From NCBI RefSeq assembly GCF_000002995.4, contig NW_025062477.1, positions 2,560,001-2,624,000 of the forward strand: DNA of 64,000 nt, read 5' to 3'. Position numbers and translations under genes: made by a program. The notes below the pieces were generated by a model. The model was not told the DNA's origin. It ran no database searches and saw only the letters and a program-made list of their open reading frames with translations. The stretch comes from Brugia malayi. Lineage: Eukaryota; Nematoda; Chromadorea; Rhabditida; Onchocercidae. Positions within the stretch are counted from its first letter, which is position 1; each line of letters opens with the position of its first letter. Shown one piece after another: positions 28,532 to 41,209 of the stretch.

Positions 28532-29610
28532 AAGAAAGGCATATTCTTGGAAGAATGGCATCATTTGTCCTATTTTATAGTTATTTTTAAAATTTTCTCA
28601 TCCGTATTTTCAGTCAGTTTTGCAATTATTATTTATCCTTCTTATCCTTAGTTAATGGTTACTACTTAAATTAAAATATCTGTATACGAACTGAGAATTA
28701 TATTGTTGAAATATTGATTTTAAATTTGAATTGTTTAAAAAGGTAGGACTAAAGTAGGAAAGAAATGAAATTTAGGAAATTTTGGGTTGGTATTTAATAT
28801 TGCAGCATGATTGTATGATTTAAATCTCATAAAGGGTTAAGTAATAACATGTAAAGTTTGGAGAAAATGAGCTGATCAGTTTTGGTTTTAAAAAAAATTA
28901 GTTTGACCTAGGAAGAATTTAAATGTGTAAGGAAAAAAATTTAAAGAATTTAAATTCATCATTTTATGAAATAGCAGTAGCATTAATAGTGCCGAAAGTT
29001 CATTGATATCGTCTCGAAATGAAGTTAAAATTATTTCTTAAATTATATGTACATAATGAATCATTGAAATTTTAATCTAAGAAATCTCTGAGACACAAAA
29101 TTTGTAGGTTTTGAGAGAATCGATATGACTTCCCTTTTATGTCTTTTTTCTTTGAGAGAGAGAATCGATATGAACTTTTATGTTTTTTCTTTGATTGAAG
29201 ATAAATTTAGAAAATGCTCAGACATCTTTATTGATTGTTTTAATAATTAATGAGAATAAATTAAAAATCTGAATTATTTGATAGGGAGTAGATTTATAGA
29301 TAATAACAATGAAATTAGATAAGATTAAATGTGAAGTTTGAGTGGTAATTCTCGAATGAATAAAATAAGAAATTGGATTTACGACGATTAAACAATTTGC
29401 GAAACAAAATTGCAACCTTCCCGTTATTTCATTATCAACAATATTTATAACAGTGATACGCCGAATGTCTTTTAGACGACCGATCGAGAGTGAAACAGAG
29501 AGTTGTGAAAAGGAATGAAATTGTCCTTCCAATTGCTTTGATATTTTTATTCAATTCTCAATATCAAATTACAGCTTTATTTATTTGTCTGATAGAGTGA
29601 AATTTCATTT

Positions 29611-29737
29611 ATATGGGATTGATTGATTCATTCATGTGGGATTGATTGATTCATTCATATAGGATTGATTGATTCATTCATGTGGGATTGATTGATTCAT
29701 TCGTATGGGATTGATTGATTGATTGATTGATTTATTC
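29611..29737. repeat. 24-bp tandem repeat
   Basis: About five units of the form GGGATTGATTGATTCATTCA plus a variable four-base spacer (TATG, TGTG, TATA, TGTG, GTATG). The unit is itself built from GATT and CATT tetramers, so it probably grew from a tetranucleotide tract. Confidence 0.85.
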
Positions 29738-30495
29738 ATTCATTCATTTATTGGTTGCAATTTTTCATTGTTCTATTTTGTTCTCATCTGCTATTCTTGT
29801 GCTACTATTTAAAATGAATTAAATGAAGTTCTTTGTCAAATTAGGAATATTTTAGATCATATTAGAGAAATACATATATTTGTATGTGGTATTTTTCTAG
29901 AAGTTATTATTGCTAGTTTTATTGATAGTAGTAGTAGTTGTAGTATTGATTGTGATGACTCATCATCATAGATAATATTATTACCTTGTTGAATAGATTT
30001 GTCTAAAATTTTATGCAAATTTTACACAGATAACTGAAAAATTTTTTGCATATTTAAGTGATTTGTAGCTTTTATTTTATGATGATAAGATAAGCAAAAT
30101 ATATGGAAGTTATTGATATTGTTAAGAATGAAGAATGTACTGTTCAGTCTTTTCTAGTGATTATGAATGGATAGGAGATGTTGATGGTATAAAATTGATG
30201 AATTTAGAAAGAGAGTTATTTGTTTTTATTAATGATAGGAATTAAAATTAAGAAATGTTATTTGAGAGAATGTATATCATTGATGAAATTAATTAAGAAC
30301 AGTTAGTATTAAATAATCAGTTGTCCACTACTATTATAGACATTATTTCACTTAAAATTTCATTGCTGTAGTGGTTTTTCTTTGTTTCTTTTTTTTTTTT
30401 GTTGTTGTCTTTTTTGCCTTTCCCCAAAATTGTAGTGATATGTTTGAAAATTTTATTAAAGAAGCAAAATGACTTAACACATGAATTTGTAAAGG

Positions 30496-30496
<1 letters not shown>

Positions 30497-30570
<74 letters not shown>
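30497..30570. repeat. (CT)n microsatellite
   Basis: About 36 CT dinucleotides with a single interruption. It produces spurious Arg-Glu open frames on the minus strand, which are not genes. Confidence 0.95.
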
Positions 30571-30572
<2 letters not shown>

Positions 30573-31601
30573 ACAGAAGGATGATGATTGAGAGAAAATA
30601 ACACAAAATGTTAATGAAAGATTTATTTTTCCTTCATAAGAATAAAATGAAAAAAATTCATTTCTCTATCACTCCATTCATTGCATATTCTATAAGAAAA
30701 AAGGGACAATTTATTATTTTGTCATATGACTATTTCCTCTAAAATTTACTCTTTTTTTTCCCCATTTTTTATTATATACCGAACTGATAATGCAATAACT
30801 GTGATTTGTTATCTTTTCATCTCAATTGATACTTGTTGAAATACATAATTGTCATTTTAATACTTGGGAAAAGTAGGAATAAAGGAAAGGTAAAATAAAC
30901 TGATTCATGTCTAATTGTTATATCTAAGTAAAGTATATATTTATTTATGTTTAACAATTTATTCAATACCACTTTTTTTTCTTTGTAATATAATTTATTG
31001 GCTTTTTTTTTTTTTTTTTTTTTGTAATTTCTGAAATAATATTCCTAAAGTCTTTTTTTTTTTTATATTTTATGAATTGTTCTCTTTTGAACATTTGTTT
31101 TTAACAGTCAGTTGGCATACCTTCGTACTAGCAGTAATTTTGCGCAAGAATTAATGAAGTAAGTCGATTAAGTAATAAGTCTACTAATGGAATTATTGAA
31201 ATAATGTGTAAAAGTAATAATATTCTATAATTTAATTATTACTTTATGACATATATTTGAGAGAATGATCTATAATATATAATGTAAGAAGGAAGTATAT
31301 TGTAGAATGGTGTGATATGAAGTAGTGTTACTAGAATTAAATCGATATTACTAATATGGAGTAATACTTAACATTCCGCGATAAATTGAGGTCATAATCT
31401 TCATGAAACTATATATTATCTTCATGGCGCTTTTTTTTTTTAAAGTATATTTTTATTCTTTTAATTTATCTGTTTAAATTATCATTTAAATCAGTTTGAT
31501 AGGGAAGAAATTGTGACAAGTACTGTTTGATTGTTTTTATTCTGTATATTATTTTCGAAATTATGCATTTTGCTTTTTGAATTTTGTTTTCATTTGTACT
31601 T

Positions 31602-31611
31602 TTCTTTTCAG
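31602..31611 (+). promoter_or_regulatory. Likely trans-splice acceptor of the syntaxin gene
   Basis: TTCTTTTCAG followed by only 10 nt (GTAACGGACG) before the ATG at 31622. This fits a spliced-leader site. It could also join the small exon-like segment at 31107-31158 by cis-splicing. Confidence 0.55.
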
Positions 31612-31621
31612 GTAACGGACG

Positions 31622-33921
31622 ATGAATTCAGATAGTGTTGAAGGTAGCACGTTAGTGTCAACAATTGCAAGTAATATCCAACGATTAAGCCAATACGGTT
31701 TGACTTTTTTTTCCGTCTTTGAATTCTTTTCTACTAAAATCATCATCTTAGAATAATTCTTAATATTAATTATATGCTATTATGTTTTTTGCTTAACATG
31801 AAATTTGCTTTTATTTCGTGCATTATTCATTTCCTGTCATCCTCGAAATTCAGAAATCTCGAGGTGTTTCATTCTTTAATTTGTTGTTGTTAATGTAACA
31901 ATTTAAGACAACCTTACCTATGTAATGTTACAGGTAATGAGATAAAAGACCGAACATGTTTATTTCTTAAAGCTCATAATAAAAATCTTCTTTCGATTAT
32001 TTTTTATAAATTGGACAAGTGGTAAATTAATTTAAGAAAGAGATCTGAGTTTAAGATTAATGTAATTTTAAGAAATCGTGAATAATCAAATTTTAGTGCA
32101 ACAATTGGAAGTGTTAGGTGGAAAAATAGGTAGCAGGGATGATGGTGAACATTTACGTGATCAGGTAGCAGAAGTAACATCATCAGCTAATGTATTAAGT
32201 AAAGAAACGAATACTTTAATGAAACGCTTGGTGGAATTATCGAACGATCAGGTTTCATCTATGATTGATTTTATAATTTTAAAATGCAAATACGTGCTGT
32301 ACTGATAAAATAAATTATTATGCATTTAAGTTTCTTCTTAACATTTATTTATCCAATATAATACTATGTCATTTTTTAGAGGTATGCATCGACAATGAAA
32401 GTGCATCGTGAACGACTCATGGGTGATTTAATTGGTGTTTTAAATCGTTTACAAGTGGCACAAAGGAATGCAATTGCGAAAGAAAAGGAATCAATGAAAG
32501 CAGTAGCTGCTCAGGATCAGCAAGTTAGCCATCAGGTAACTTAACTTCTAGTTTTAAGATTGGAATATTATATTTTAAGCAATGATAACCTATGATACAT
32601 ACGAAGCAAGAAGGAAAGAGAGAAAACATTCATTTTGCTTCAAGGAAACTAAGATGTTCAAATAGATATAAATTCAAAATTTACAAATCATGAAATTAAT
32701 TTCAAAGATTGGATCCTTCTAGTTCGGTAGTCATTTTCTCCCATCCATATAAACATTGATTTTTCAGCATAAATTACAAGTCCATAAGAAAATTTTTTTG
32801 TTTGTTTGTTTTTTTTTTTTTTTTTTTTAAAGAATGTCATTGTTGACCGTTTGTTATTTTTATTATAGATAGAACAAGTAAACGATAATGGGCAACAGGA
32901 ACGAAAGCAACTCCAGATTCAACACCAGCAGCATCTGACGGAAATTCGAGAAAGGAGTGAGGTCACTTTTACAGCTTGTTTCTTTTATGTTATAATCTAA
33001 CTCTCTATATGCTAATAGGTGATTAATTTAAACAGAATTTATTAGCATTGTTTTTTACAACTATAAATTGCTTAATGATTGTGAAGAAAGCCTTATGGGC
33101 ATTTGCTTTGAACGAGTCATGATCCATTTTATTTCTCTGATAAATTTGCAGATGAAGTAGGAGACATGTATATTGTGTCCGATGTCGCACAACTTAAGTC
33201 AATTTTATTACTTTATATTTATTGCTAGTTTTTGATTGTTTGAAATCCAATGATGAATAGTTTTTATAACTTTAAGGAATAGTTGTTTATTATAACTTTC
33301 TCCAAATTAATTTCAGATCAATTCCTTTAAACTCGAAAATTCTCCTACTTACACAATCGAAATTTTTGTAATTTGCTACATAAATATTTTTGTCCCAATG
33401 TTTTTGTAAAAAGAAAAATATGCAAATAATTTATTTGTAGAAATAAGGGAGCAATATTAGAATTAGTAACTTGTCTATGATTTATATATTCAGGCGATGA
33501 GACAGCTTGATCAGGATATCAGTGACGTGACACAGGTAATGAAAGATTTAGCGAGAATTGTGCATGATCAAGGTGAAATTATGGATAGTATTGAAGCAAA
33601 TGTGGAACATGCATCTATGCAAGTGCAACAGGTATAGTAGTTTTATTGTTTAAAATGTTAAATATTTTAATACTTTAATGTTGGACGACTTCAAAATATT
33701 ATTCTTGTTATGTTTTAAATTTAAGATATATTTCGTTACTTTTTTCTTTTTCATTTGAAGAAATGAAAGGAAAAAGAAAAAATTATTTTCAGGGTGCAAC
33801 AGCAGTACAACGAGCTGTTATATACCAACAAAGGGCACGACAAAAGAAATTTTTTTTAATTATATTTTTCTTTACTCTCATTCTCATTCTCATTCTCATT
33901 GCATACTTCTTCACCAAATAA
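31622..33921 (+). CDS. syx-7: Syntaxin-7-type endosomal Qa-SNARE
   Basis: Six exons give 248 codons: 31622-31697, 32097-32251, 32380-32535, 32869-32961, 33494-33631, 33793-33921. The N-terminus has TIASNIQRLSQYVQQLE, a good match to the SxNIQ(R/K)ITQ helix of syntaxin-7, then a three-helix Habc region. The SNARE motif covers about residues 161-220 (QLDQDISDVTQVMKDLARIV, then HDQGEIMDSIEANVEHA) with the zero-layer Gln in HDQGE. A hydrophobic tail anchor occupies about 226-246 and is followed by just Thr-Lys. Members drive fusion of early and late endosomes. Two acceptors keep frame for exon 2 (after 32072 or 32096); I chose the second because it gives the same spacing as human syntaxin-7. The symbol is by family resemblance; syntaxin-12/13 is the alternative. 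Confidence 0.9.
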
Positions 33922-35701
33922 CGTAAATAAATCATTTTTGTCTAACTTGTCATAAAAAAATTGCACAGATGAATATGATATTGAATTTGCTGAGGTATGA
34001 ATTTATGCATAATTTTGTTAATTAATGGCTTTCGTTCGCTTATTCCATTTATCGATTTTGTATTTTATGTGTAATTACAAATTAGGAAGAGATTTTTCAT
34101 TAGCATTATTTGAAGCAAAAAAATAATTTGTAGTAGAATAATATTTATAGGTAGCAAAATTAATCCTTCAAAAACTTCACTCCAATACTATGTTAATCTC
34201 AGATTTAATTTTAGTTAAGCTATGTTCTTTTTTTCTTTTTTTTGCATTCTTTGCATTTAATCTTCGTGCTTCATGAATAATAAAAATAACTGCGAGCTGC
34301 TTTAACTGTAATTTCCTTGAAAGTGGCAAAATGAATATTAAAGCTGTGTAAGTCAATTAATGATAGGCAATCATGCTATCTCGTTAGTGCGATTATAATT
34401 TTTTTTTTTTTGATAATTTCTTTCACTTTATTATCAGATTCCCGCTTTTTTTTCCTACAGGAATTGCAGGTTGCATGCCATTTTCGGTATCATTAGAAAG
34501 AGATTGGAAGGATTGCTTTAGCTATTTCATATAATGATATCTCCTCTTATCACATATCATATCATATGTGATTGTGGTGTTTCTGTTTAGCTTTTGCATC
34601 TTCTTAAACATTTGAAAGTGACAAATGGTTCTCTTTTATTTCTGGGTATTCGTTGATCTAATTTGCATGAAATTTACACAATTTATGGATTTTCCTGGTG
34701 TATGTGTATGTTTTATCATTAATTTTGCTTACTTATGTATATATGGATTTTTTCAAGAAAAAAAATTCCGTTTATTTTTTTCTTTTATCTCAACAAGAAA
34801 AGCTAACAACAGTGGTAGAATGAACTCAACTGAAATTAACAGTAAATATAACGTTGAACGAGAAGCACTGCAATCATCGAGAATTACTACCAACTGTGGA
34901 ATTGTAAATATTTTGCAAAAAAAAAAAAAACAGAATTAGGAACAAGAAGAAAACAAACAACGCATATGTAACTTTCAGCTGCATACAATGGGACATGAAT
35001 TTGTAAAGCAAGAAGTATGAGCAAAGATTCTTAGTGAATTTTACAAAGCAATGCAGAAACATATAATTATAATTTGACGGTTAAGTCAAAGATCCCACTT
35101 TAACTTAACTTAAGACATTAGTAATTTAAGTCCTGTTTATTATAAAAGATCTTAAAAAGTTTGGTAAACTTTTCAAATAGAACTACATACATTAAAACAA
35201 TTCACGAAAAATCGTAACCTTAAAACGACTGCAAAGACTAGCATGACGAACTCCTGTCCCAAACTGTAATACTGAATAAAACAATAACAACAAAAAAGCG
35301 TCATCAACAAAAATCCTAAAAAATTCAATTTCTGTGAGTTTATTCAATTTATATAAAGTGCAAAATAAGCAAATATGACACGGAGAAACGGACCTGATGA
35401 TATGACAAAAGAGCACATGAAATTTTTGCAAAAATTACAAATATTTCATGAGGATGACGAAATAGTGTGTAATGATGTTATCACTCTACTCTGTTCACTA
35501 TGAGATATTCCAGATTAGTACACGGTGTAGTATACTAAAACCTTTTAAACTATAATTTCTCAAACTGATAATTATACATTAATTTCATAGCAATATTGAA
35601 AACATATGGAAAAGTGCAAACACTAACATATAAACCAAATATCAATCAAAATTAGAAAACTGAACTAACTTCAACAACTTTGAAAAAAATAAAAATTCTA
35701 A
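33922..35701. other. Convergent 3' intergenic region
   Basis: About 1.8 kb between the stop codons of the syntaxin gene and the PWWP gene, which face each other. AT-rich, with a palindromic ATATGATATG-type stretch near 34555-34572. A 104-codon open frame at 34625-34939 ends in a lysine tract made by an A run and matches nothing; I treat it as chance. Both 3' UTRs should lie here. Confidence 0.55.
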
Positions 35702-38700
35702 CTATGCAAATCGTGGTGTATGCATAGCACATGCCTCCCAAAGTTTTTTTTCTGTCTCTTGGTCCAGAATACTGGGCACCTGTTTTGTTAGTGCTAAGAG
35801 CGGTGCTAATAAACTGAACAGTGTGTCCATTAACAAATCCAACGAACCATCCACAGTACCCGGTTCATCAGTTCTACATTTAAATTAAAACAGATGTTAA
35901 ATTATTACATTTTAATAAATCATCTCTTACTCGCCAGAAGCAGTTAAAAAATACTTAAGCACTCATCCAAAATACAACATTGTAGAAATCTTTGATAAAA
36001 ACTGAAATACTAGAATCCAAATTCTATCATACTCCTGATGTTATATTGATGAGTAATAAAATACCGTGTACTAGCGGCTGAGGTCATTGACTTCGATACT
36101 GTAATGCATACAGCGGCTGCAGCTAATGGATCACTCGGGAGTTCTCTCTCTGGAGACAGTCCACTTTCTCTTTTTTCATTTGTCCACCATCTTACACGCC
36201 GTTCCATACAACTCCTCAATTGCATAACCCCAGATGATCGAGTTCGATTACCTAAATTAAAATTTTCAATTTAGAAACATAAACTAAACTAAGAAATCAA
36301 GGTTTTGAAAAACTTTAATTGTATTTGTAACTAATCATGGTGCCTCTTCCATGAAGCGAAAACATCTCACTGTTGAAATAGAAGAACCGACCTAACATCA
36401 GTGTACATACCTGACTGCCTTGCATTTTTTCTCGCAGTTTTTCTAACTGATTCACTCTGAAAATAATGAAGCATATGAGAGAGACCTATAAGAAACGAAA
36501 TCTTGCGATAAAGAAAGAAAAGTTTATTCACTACATTTATCAAGTTTTGTAGATTAAGTAGGCTAAAATATGGAAGATAAATTGAACTGCCTCAAAACAA
36601 CCTGTTCACCCTCAGTTTCACTAACTGATGGCGATTTCCTCCGAATTTTGATAAGATCTTTCCATCTTCCTTTTTTGCCCAAATCCTAAAAATAAATAAT
36701 AGGTTATTTACATTACCTATAACAAAAGAAACCAATTTAAAATTACTAAATTTAATACCTTAGGTATCTCCTCATGACTTCTGACCCAACCGTACCATTT
36801 TCGGCATTTTTTATCGACGCAACGCCATCTAAAAAAATAAGATTTGAGGAATGATGGAATTAACAAGTTATTTAGGGGTAAAAATTAACACGCCATTTAC
36901 AGGCCACAATTTTTTCTATTTATTTATTCAAAAAATTTTTCTATTCATTAGAAGCAAAATACAGAGCACTTCAAATCTACAATTTGAGAGAAATGATTGT
37001 ATAAAACAGAGAATTTTTTAAAAAGCTATTATGCAAAAAATACCTGTGTCTATTACCACCGCACATCTGTGGCCGTACTTGTCCGTTGCAGTGAAAACAG
37101 TGCCTACAACCATCTTCCGCTACTAACGGTGTTTTTTCCACTTTGCTAAAAGAAAAAAGAGAGCAAAATGAAGAAATCATTTACTGAAATTAGTGAACTC
37201 AAACAACACTTTCGCCAATTTTTTTATTTACAAGATAATAACAAAAGAAAGAAGTCATTTTGAAATTTTATTAAGTCTTATATATCATCACCTCAGTCAA
37301 TCATTAAATTCGCAAATGAAAAATCAAAAAAACCATTAAATTTTTGGAAACTTAGCATAATAAAAAATTCATTGTGAGAAAATTTCGAGTTATGTATAAA
37401 TAACCTAAAAGAAAACTTACTAAAATTTGGGACGTCCGTTCCCAGTTCTCCTGGACGGAATATTTTGACTATTTGGAAGTGATCCACTTTGATTCGGAGA
37501 AAGTGAAGATTGTAATGAAGCTGGATCTTTCTGCTCGGTATATTGAGAATATCCTTGAACTTGACCGGGTTCATTTTCAACTTTTGTTATAGCTGGCAGT
37601 GATGTTTGTGCAAAAATATTAGAAAATGAATCTGGTGGTAAGCAATCAGGTATAATATTTGACATGATCGGATCATGAATACTGTCTAAAGTGCCATCAT
37701 TTAGTTTGCTTGGAGAAACATTCAATGTTACAAGATCCGTTTTAACATCATCAGGATCTTCTTTCTGAAAAAAAAAATATATATATATATGTATATATAT
37801 TATTATTATTATTATTATTAATTTCATCTACAGAAGTGGATGTATTGCAACAAGTAAAAATATAATCATGAGAATCAGAAAGAAATTTTGATAAAGAATG
37901 CATGCATTAAGATTTATATGAAGATTGAAAATTTTTTAATTTTGGGAAGCTTGACGGAATAAAAAAAGGCACTTACCACAAAACTAGGCAACTGGTTATT
38001 TATTTCAGAAATTGATGGTTCATGAACTTCGTTCCATTTCAGGCAATTCACATTTGCACACCTAGAGAATTAGTTGACTATCACAGCTCTGAACTTTTAA
38101 TCAGATAGTTTGTAGGATTTTTAATTGAGTAAATGCACAAACCTCCATTTAATACCATACAGGACGCAATAGTAACCACAACTTGAGCAATTTTTCTGGA
38201 GAGAATTTTGGTGATGAAAGTTGAAGTTCTGCTCATCAAAACCTGCTAATGGACGATCATCAGATGCGCCCAGAATATCATTAAATGACAATGACGATAG
38301 TGGATCTGTAGGGCTGAAGAGTGGCGAAGAACCAAACAAATCATCGAAACCGTCTGACATACCCGAACACAATCTGAAAAATCCGAAAAATTTTTCACAG
38401 TGAATGAAAGAGAAGAAACAAAAAGTATAAGAATGAAATATATGATCCTTGCAAACTAAATTTTCATAAGAAATACAAAGCAGATAAAAAAGTGCGATAT
38501 TAGAAAAATGAACGCTTAATTCAAAAAAATGCTATCATGAATATGACAGCATTATGGATTGATTTAAATGAACCTTGTACGCCCTGAAGATAAGCTGTTG
38601 AAGCGTTCACGTAGCTTTTCAGATGATAAATCACCAATAACAGACTTGGGACATTTGAGGTTACTTTTCACTGATGGTCTTGAAATTTCATCAATGTCTG

Positions 38701-40131
38701 TACCAATTCGATCCAATAGGAAATTACAAGTACCTTCATTTAAAATCGGTAGCATAGGATCCTAGAAAGGAAATATTACCCAACAATAATGAAGATGAAA
38801 TTTAATTCATCCTTATTTCAAATTAATTTAATATTCTAGAACATGTGATTTATTAAGCAAGAGGAAAAAATTTACTTCGCCCAAATCTATATCAAATGAT
38901 TGCGAGAATGAATTTGTTTTATTACGACTTGAGATAGACGTGAAGCTTCCCAGACGCCTCCGTTCACTTCTTATTTCGGTGTTATCTTTAACTGAAAAGA
39001 AATAAGTCATTACTGTAGTTTTCTAATATAATTCAATAGTTCAGAGTGTAATTGATCTCAGTGCTTTATAAATGCCATTCACAGAAAAATACTTGGTGAA
39101 AGAGACGGCGTTCGCATTCTGGTTGGAAGAGGTGAAGATGTGGTTGGACTTGATAAAAGATTTTCCAATAAACTATCACTGGTATCAGATCGACTCGATT
39201 TTCTTCGAGATCTGTTCCCGCTAATAACTCTATCTCCTAAAAAATATTCTAGATTCTTCACTCTCTAACAATTAAAATTATCATCCTATCGTTGCAAAAT
39301 TACCACATTTTAAAACGTCTCAAACATAGTCCAAGCATGGCTCTCCGCTAAAGTTTTGCGACACAGATCCAAATGTTCTCAAATTTCTACAAATTAAGAC
39401 ATCTATTAACACTGCATATAACAAAAGATAACAAAGTGAAATTTAAAATAGAAATCTATTGTCAAACAAAAAAAAAAAAAAAGGTGCGAAACCTGATAAA
39501 AAATTAGCGTTACATGATCCTGGAGATGATTTTTCGACAACACCTGATAAACACAATTCAGTTTTTGATGCTGTCAAACTGGGTTCCATGCAACCAGCAG
39601 CTTCACGTGCTTCTTGCAAAGCTTCAGTAAAACCCTTGAAAATAACACCACTAATGCCACAAACTTTTTTTTTTTTTAAAAAAAAAAAGAAAGTTCTAGG
39701 TTGAATAATTACAGACATATAAATCAAAAAGAGCATAAATCTGAAGAATTACCTTAATCTTTCGCTGTACTTCATATTCATTACGATAAGTATAATAGTC
39801 AAACAAATCACTCTTTTTCATTATTGCTGTTTCATGTGTACCATAAAACAGTACTGAGTAACGACCAGCGGGTATACCTTCCATTTTCTCCGACGATTGC
39901 ATTATCTGTAACAAACACTCGTTTACGACTAACTAATCCCTACCGTCTTAAAGCAATCACTAAAACTATGGTGTTTTGGATAAAATTAATCAAATATTAT
40001 TGATTTAAGGTTTCGGATAAAATTAATTAAATATTATTAATCCGAATGCAGAAACTTACCATTGCTGGCCATGGTGGAAACCCTTTCATTTTAGCCCAAA
40101 CAACGGCACCTGATTTAAAATCTTTATCCAT
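35702..40131 (-). CDS. PWWP-domain protein with duplicated cysteine module
   Basis: Sixteen exons give 749 codons: 40060-40131, 39753-39905, 39493-39634, 39326-39411, 39093-39264, 38876-38991, 38574-38761, 38143-38373, 37977-38061, 37421-37764, 37044-37145, 36759-36828, 36602-36685, 36411-36456, 36065-36251, 35702-35873. Residues 1-90 form a PWWP domain (VVWAKMKGFPPWPAM, then YSVLFYGTHETAIMKK), closest in style to the HDGF/LEDGF and GLYR1 groups, which bind methylated nucleosomes. The middle is Ser/Arg-rich and low in complexity. Two related cysteine modules lie at about 372-400 and 543-582. Each has a CxxC and then C-x8-C-x4-C-x2-W, with Trp-Arg before the second-last Cys, and a His a few residues on. 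The C-terminal part has basic patches (DKKCRKW, KIRRKSPSVSETEGE) and a helical end (LMDTLFSLLAPLLALTK). A nuclear, chromatin-linked role is inferred. I do not recognise the whole architecture. Confidence 0.82.
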
Positions 40132-40137
40132 TAGCGC

Positions 40138-40148
40138 CTGAAAAAAGA
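40138..40148 (-). promoter_or_regulatory. Likely trans-splice acceptor of the PWWP gene
   Basis: Reading the minus strand, TTCTTTTTTCAG is followed by six bases (GCGCTA) and the ATG at 40131. Such a short leader is typical of spliced-leader addition. Confidence 0.6.
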
Positions 40149-40246
40149 AAAGTAAAGGAAGAAACAAAAATCACTGAACACGAGTGAATATATTAATTTA
40201 ATAACATTACAAACTAAAAATATGCCTCTGATGTAAATATGAAAAT

Positions 40247-40250
<4 letters not shown>

Positions 40251-40310
<60 letters not shown>
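40251..40310. repeat. (TG)30 microsatellite
   Basis: Sixty bases of uninterrupted TG just upstream of the PWWP gene start. A likely length polymorphism and a possible Z-DNA former. Confidence 0.97.
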
Positions 40311-40311
<1 letters not shown>

Positions 40312-40539
40312 ACAGAGATAAGTTTAAAATTTCAAGTTTAAAATTTCTATGGAATATATACAAATAACACTGAAGTAACATTTGTCTGCAAAAACACAGA
40401 TCGTACAAATATTAATTCACATCGATATAAATACAAATATTACAATAAGTTACATTAAGTATATTTCAAATAAATGGCACAAAATGTACGAAATTAGCAA
40501 CTGATAGTAAAAGAGAAGAAATTTGAGCTTTAGCGCATA

Positions 40540-40790
40540 AAACGAACGCAAAGACACGTAACCATTCGTTGTCTCATCGCTCCCATTTACCCAGCCATCC
40601 GCTTGCCCGCCCGCCCGCCTATCAGTGACCCTCCCACGCGAATTCCAGAAGATCGTCGTCTAGACATTTGCAAATGCACGTGAATCGCTTGGCATACTGC
40701 CATCAGGCGGTAATTTGAATTGTGGGAATTAATATGACTACGTGATACTACGTCATACGTCGAGATTACGTCATTGTTTCACGTCTTTTA
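40540..40790. promoter_or_regulatory. GC-rich presumed promoter of the PWWP gene
   Basis: A short island of much higher GC than its surroundings, with a CCCGCCCGCCCGCC tract near 40610 and, 18 bp apart, two identical TACGTCAT octamers (40749-40756 and 40767-40774), with a related TACGTGAT near 40740. TACGTCAT is the usual ATF/CREB-type bZIP site. The island sits 410-660 bp upstream of the start codon. Regulation by such a factor is inference. Confidence 0.5.
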
Positions 40791-41209
40791 TCGTTAATTG
40801 CATCAATTATAGCTTTAGTTGAAGTGTTAATGAGTTATTTATGAGAAAAAAATAGTGAAATTTTAATCATTTCTGATTAAAATATTCTTAAATCGAATAT
40901 ATTTAATTATTAATCGAAATTGGAATAATTTCAAATGGAATGCTTGTAGTGATAAAAGAAAATGAATGAAAGTGTGAGAAATGAATTATTATTGTCGCTA
41001 AATTCATTTCATTTCATTTATTTATTTTTTTTTTTAATTGGGTAAGAAAAGATAAGAAATGAAAATGTGTGAGAGAAAAAAAGAAAGAAAAAGCGGTAAA
41101 GATGAAAATGTTTGAACCTTTTTTCTTTTTTTTTTTTTTGCTTTTACTCATTTATTAACATTTCATTATTAATTAACATCAAAAAAACAAAATTTATACA
41201 TTTTTTATA

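Larger units (their letters stand above)
27201..31601. other. Intergenic region fcp-1 to syntaxin
   Basis: About 4.4 kb, AT-rich, with T runs of up to 24 near 27248, 27607 and 27686, and an A-rich run near 28500-28530. It contains a 24-bp minisatellite (29611-29737) and a CT run (30497-30570). A small splice-bounded segment (31107-31158, acceptor TTTTTAACAG, donor ATGAA|GTAAGTC) might be a 5' noncoding exon of the syntaxin gene; all three frames meet a stop when it is joined to the next exon. No coding gene is visible. Confidence 0.5.

Noticed and set aside
30317..30606. Arg-Glu repeat proteins on the minus strand
   Set aside because: Produced by the CT microsatellite; the same holds for the Thr-His frames over the TG tract at 40251-40310.
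34625..34939. A 104-codon plus-strand frame after the syntaxin gene
   Set aside because: AT-driven composition, ends in an A-run lysine tract and has no family match.
39320..39322. An apparent in-frame TGA in the PWWP gene, suggesting a pseudogene or recoding
   Set aside because: A 61-nt intron (39265-39325) with matching phases removes it, and all other exons are intact.
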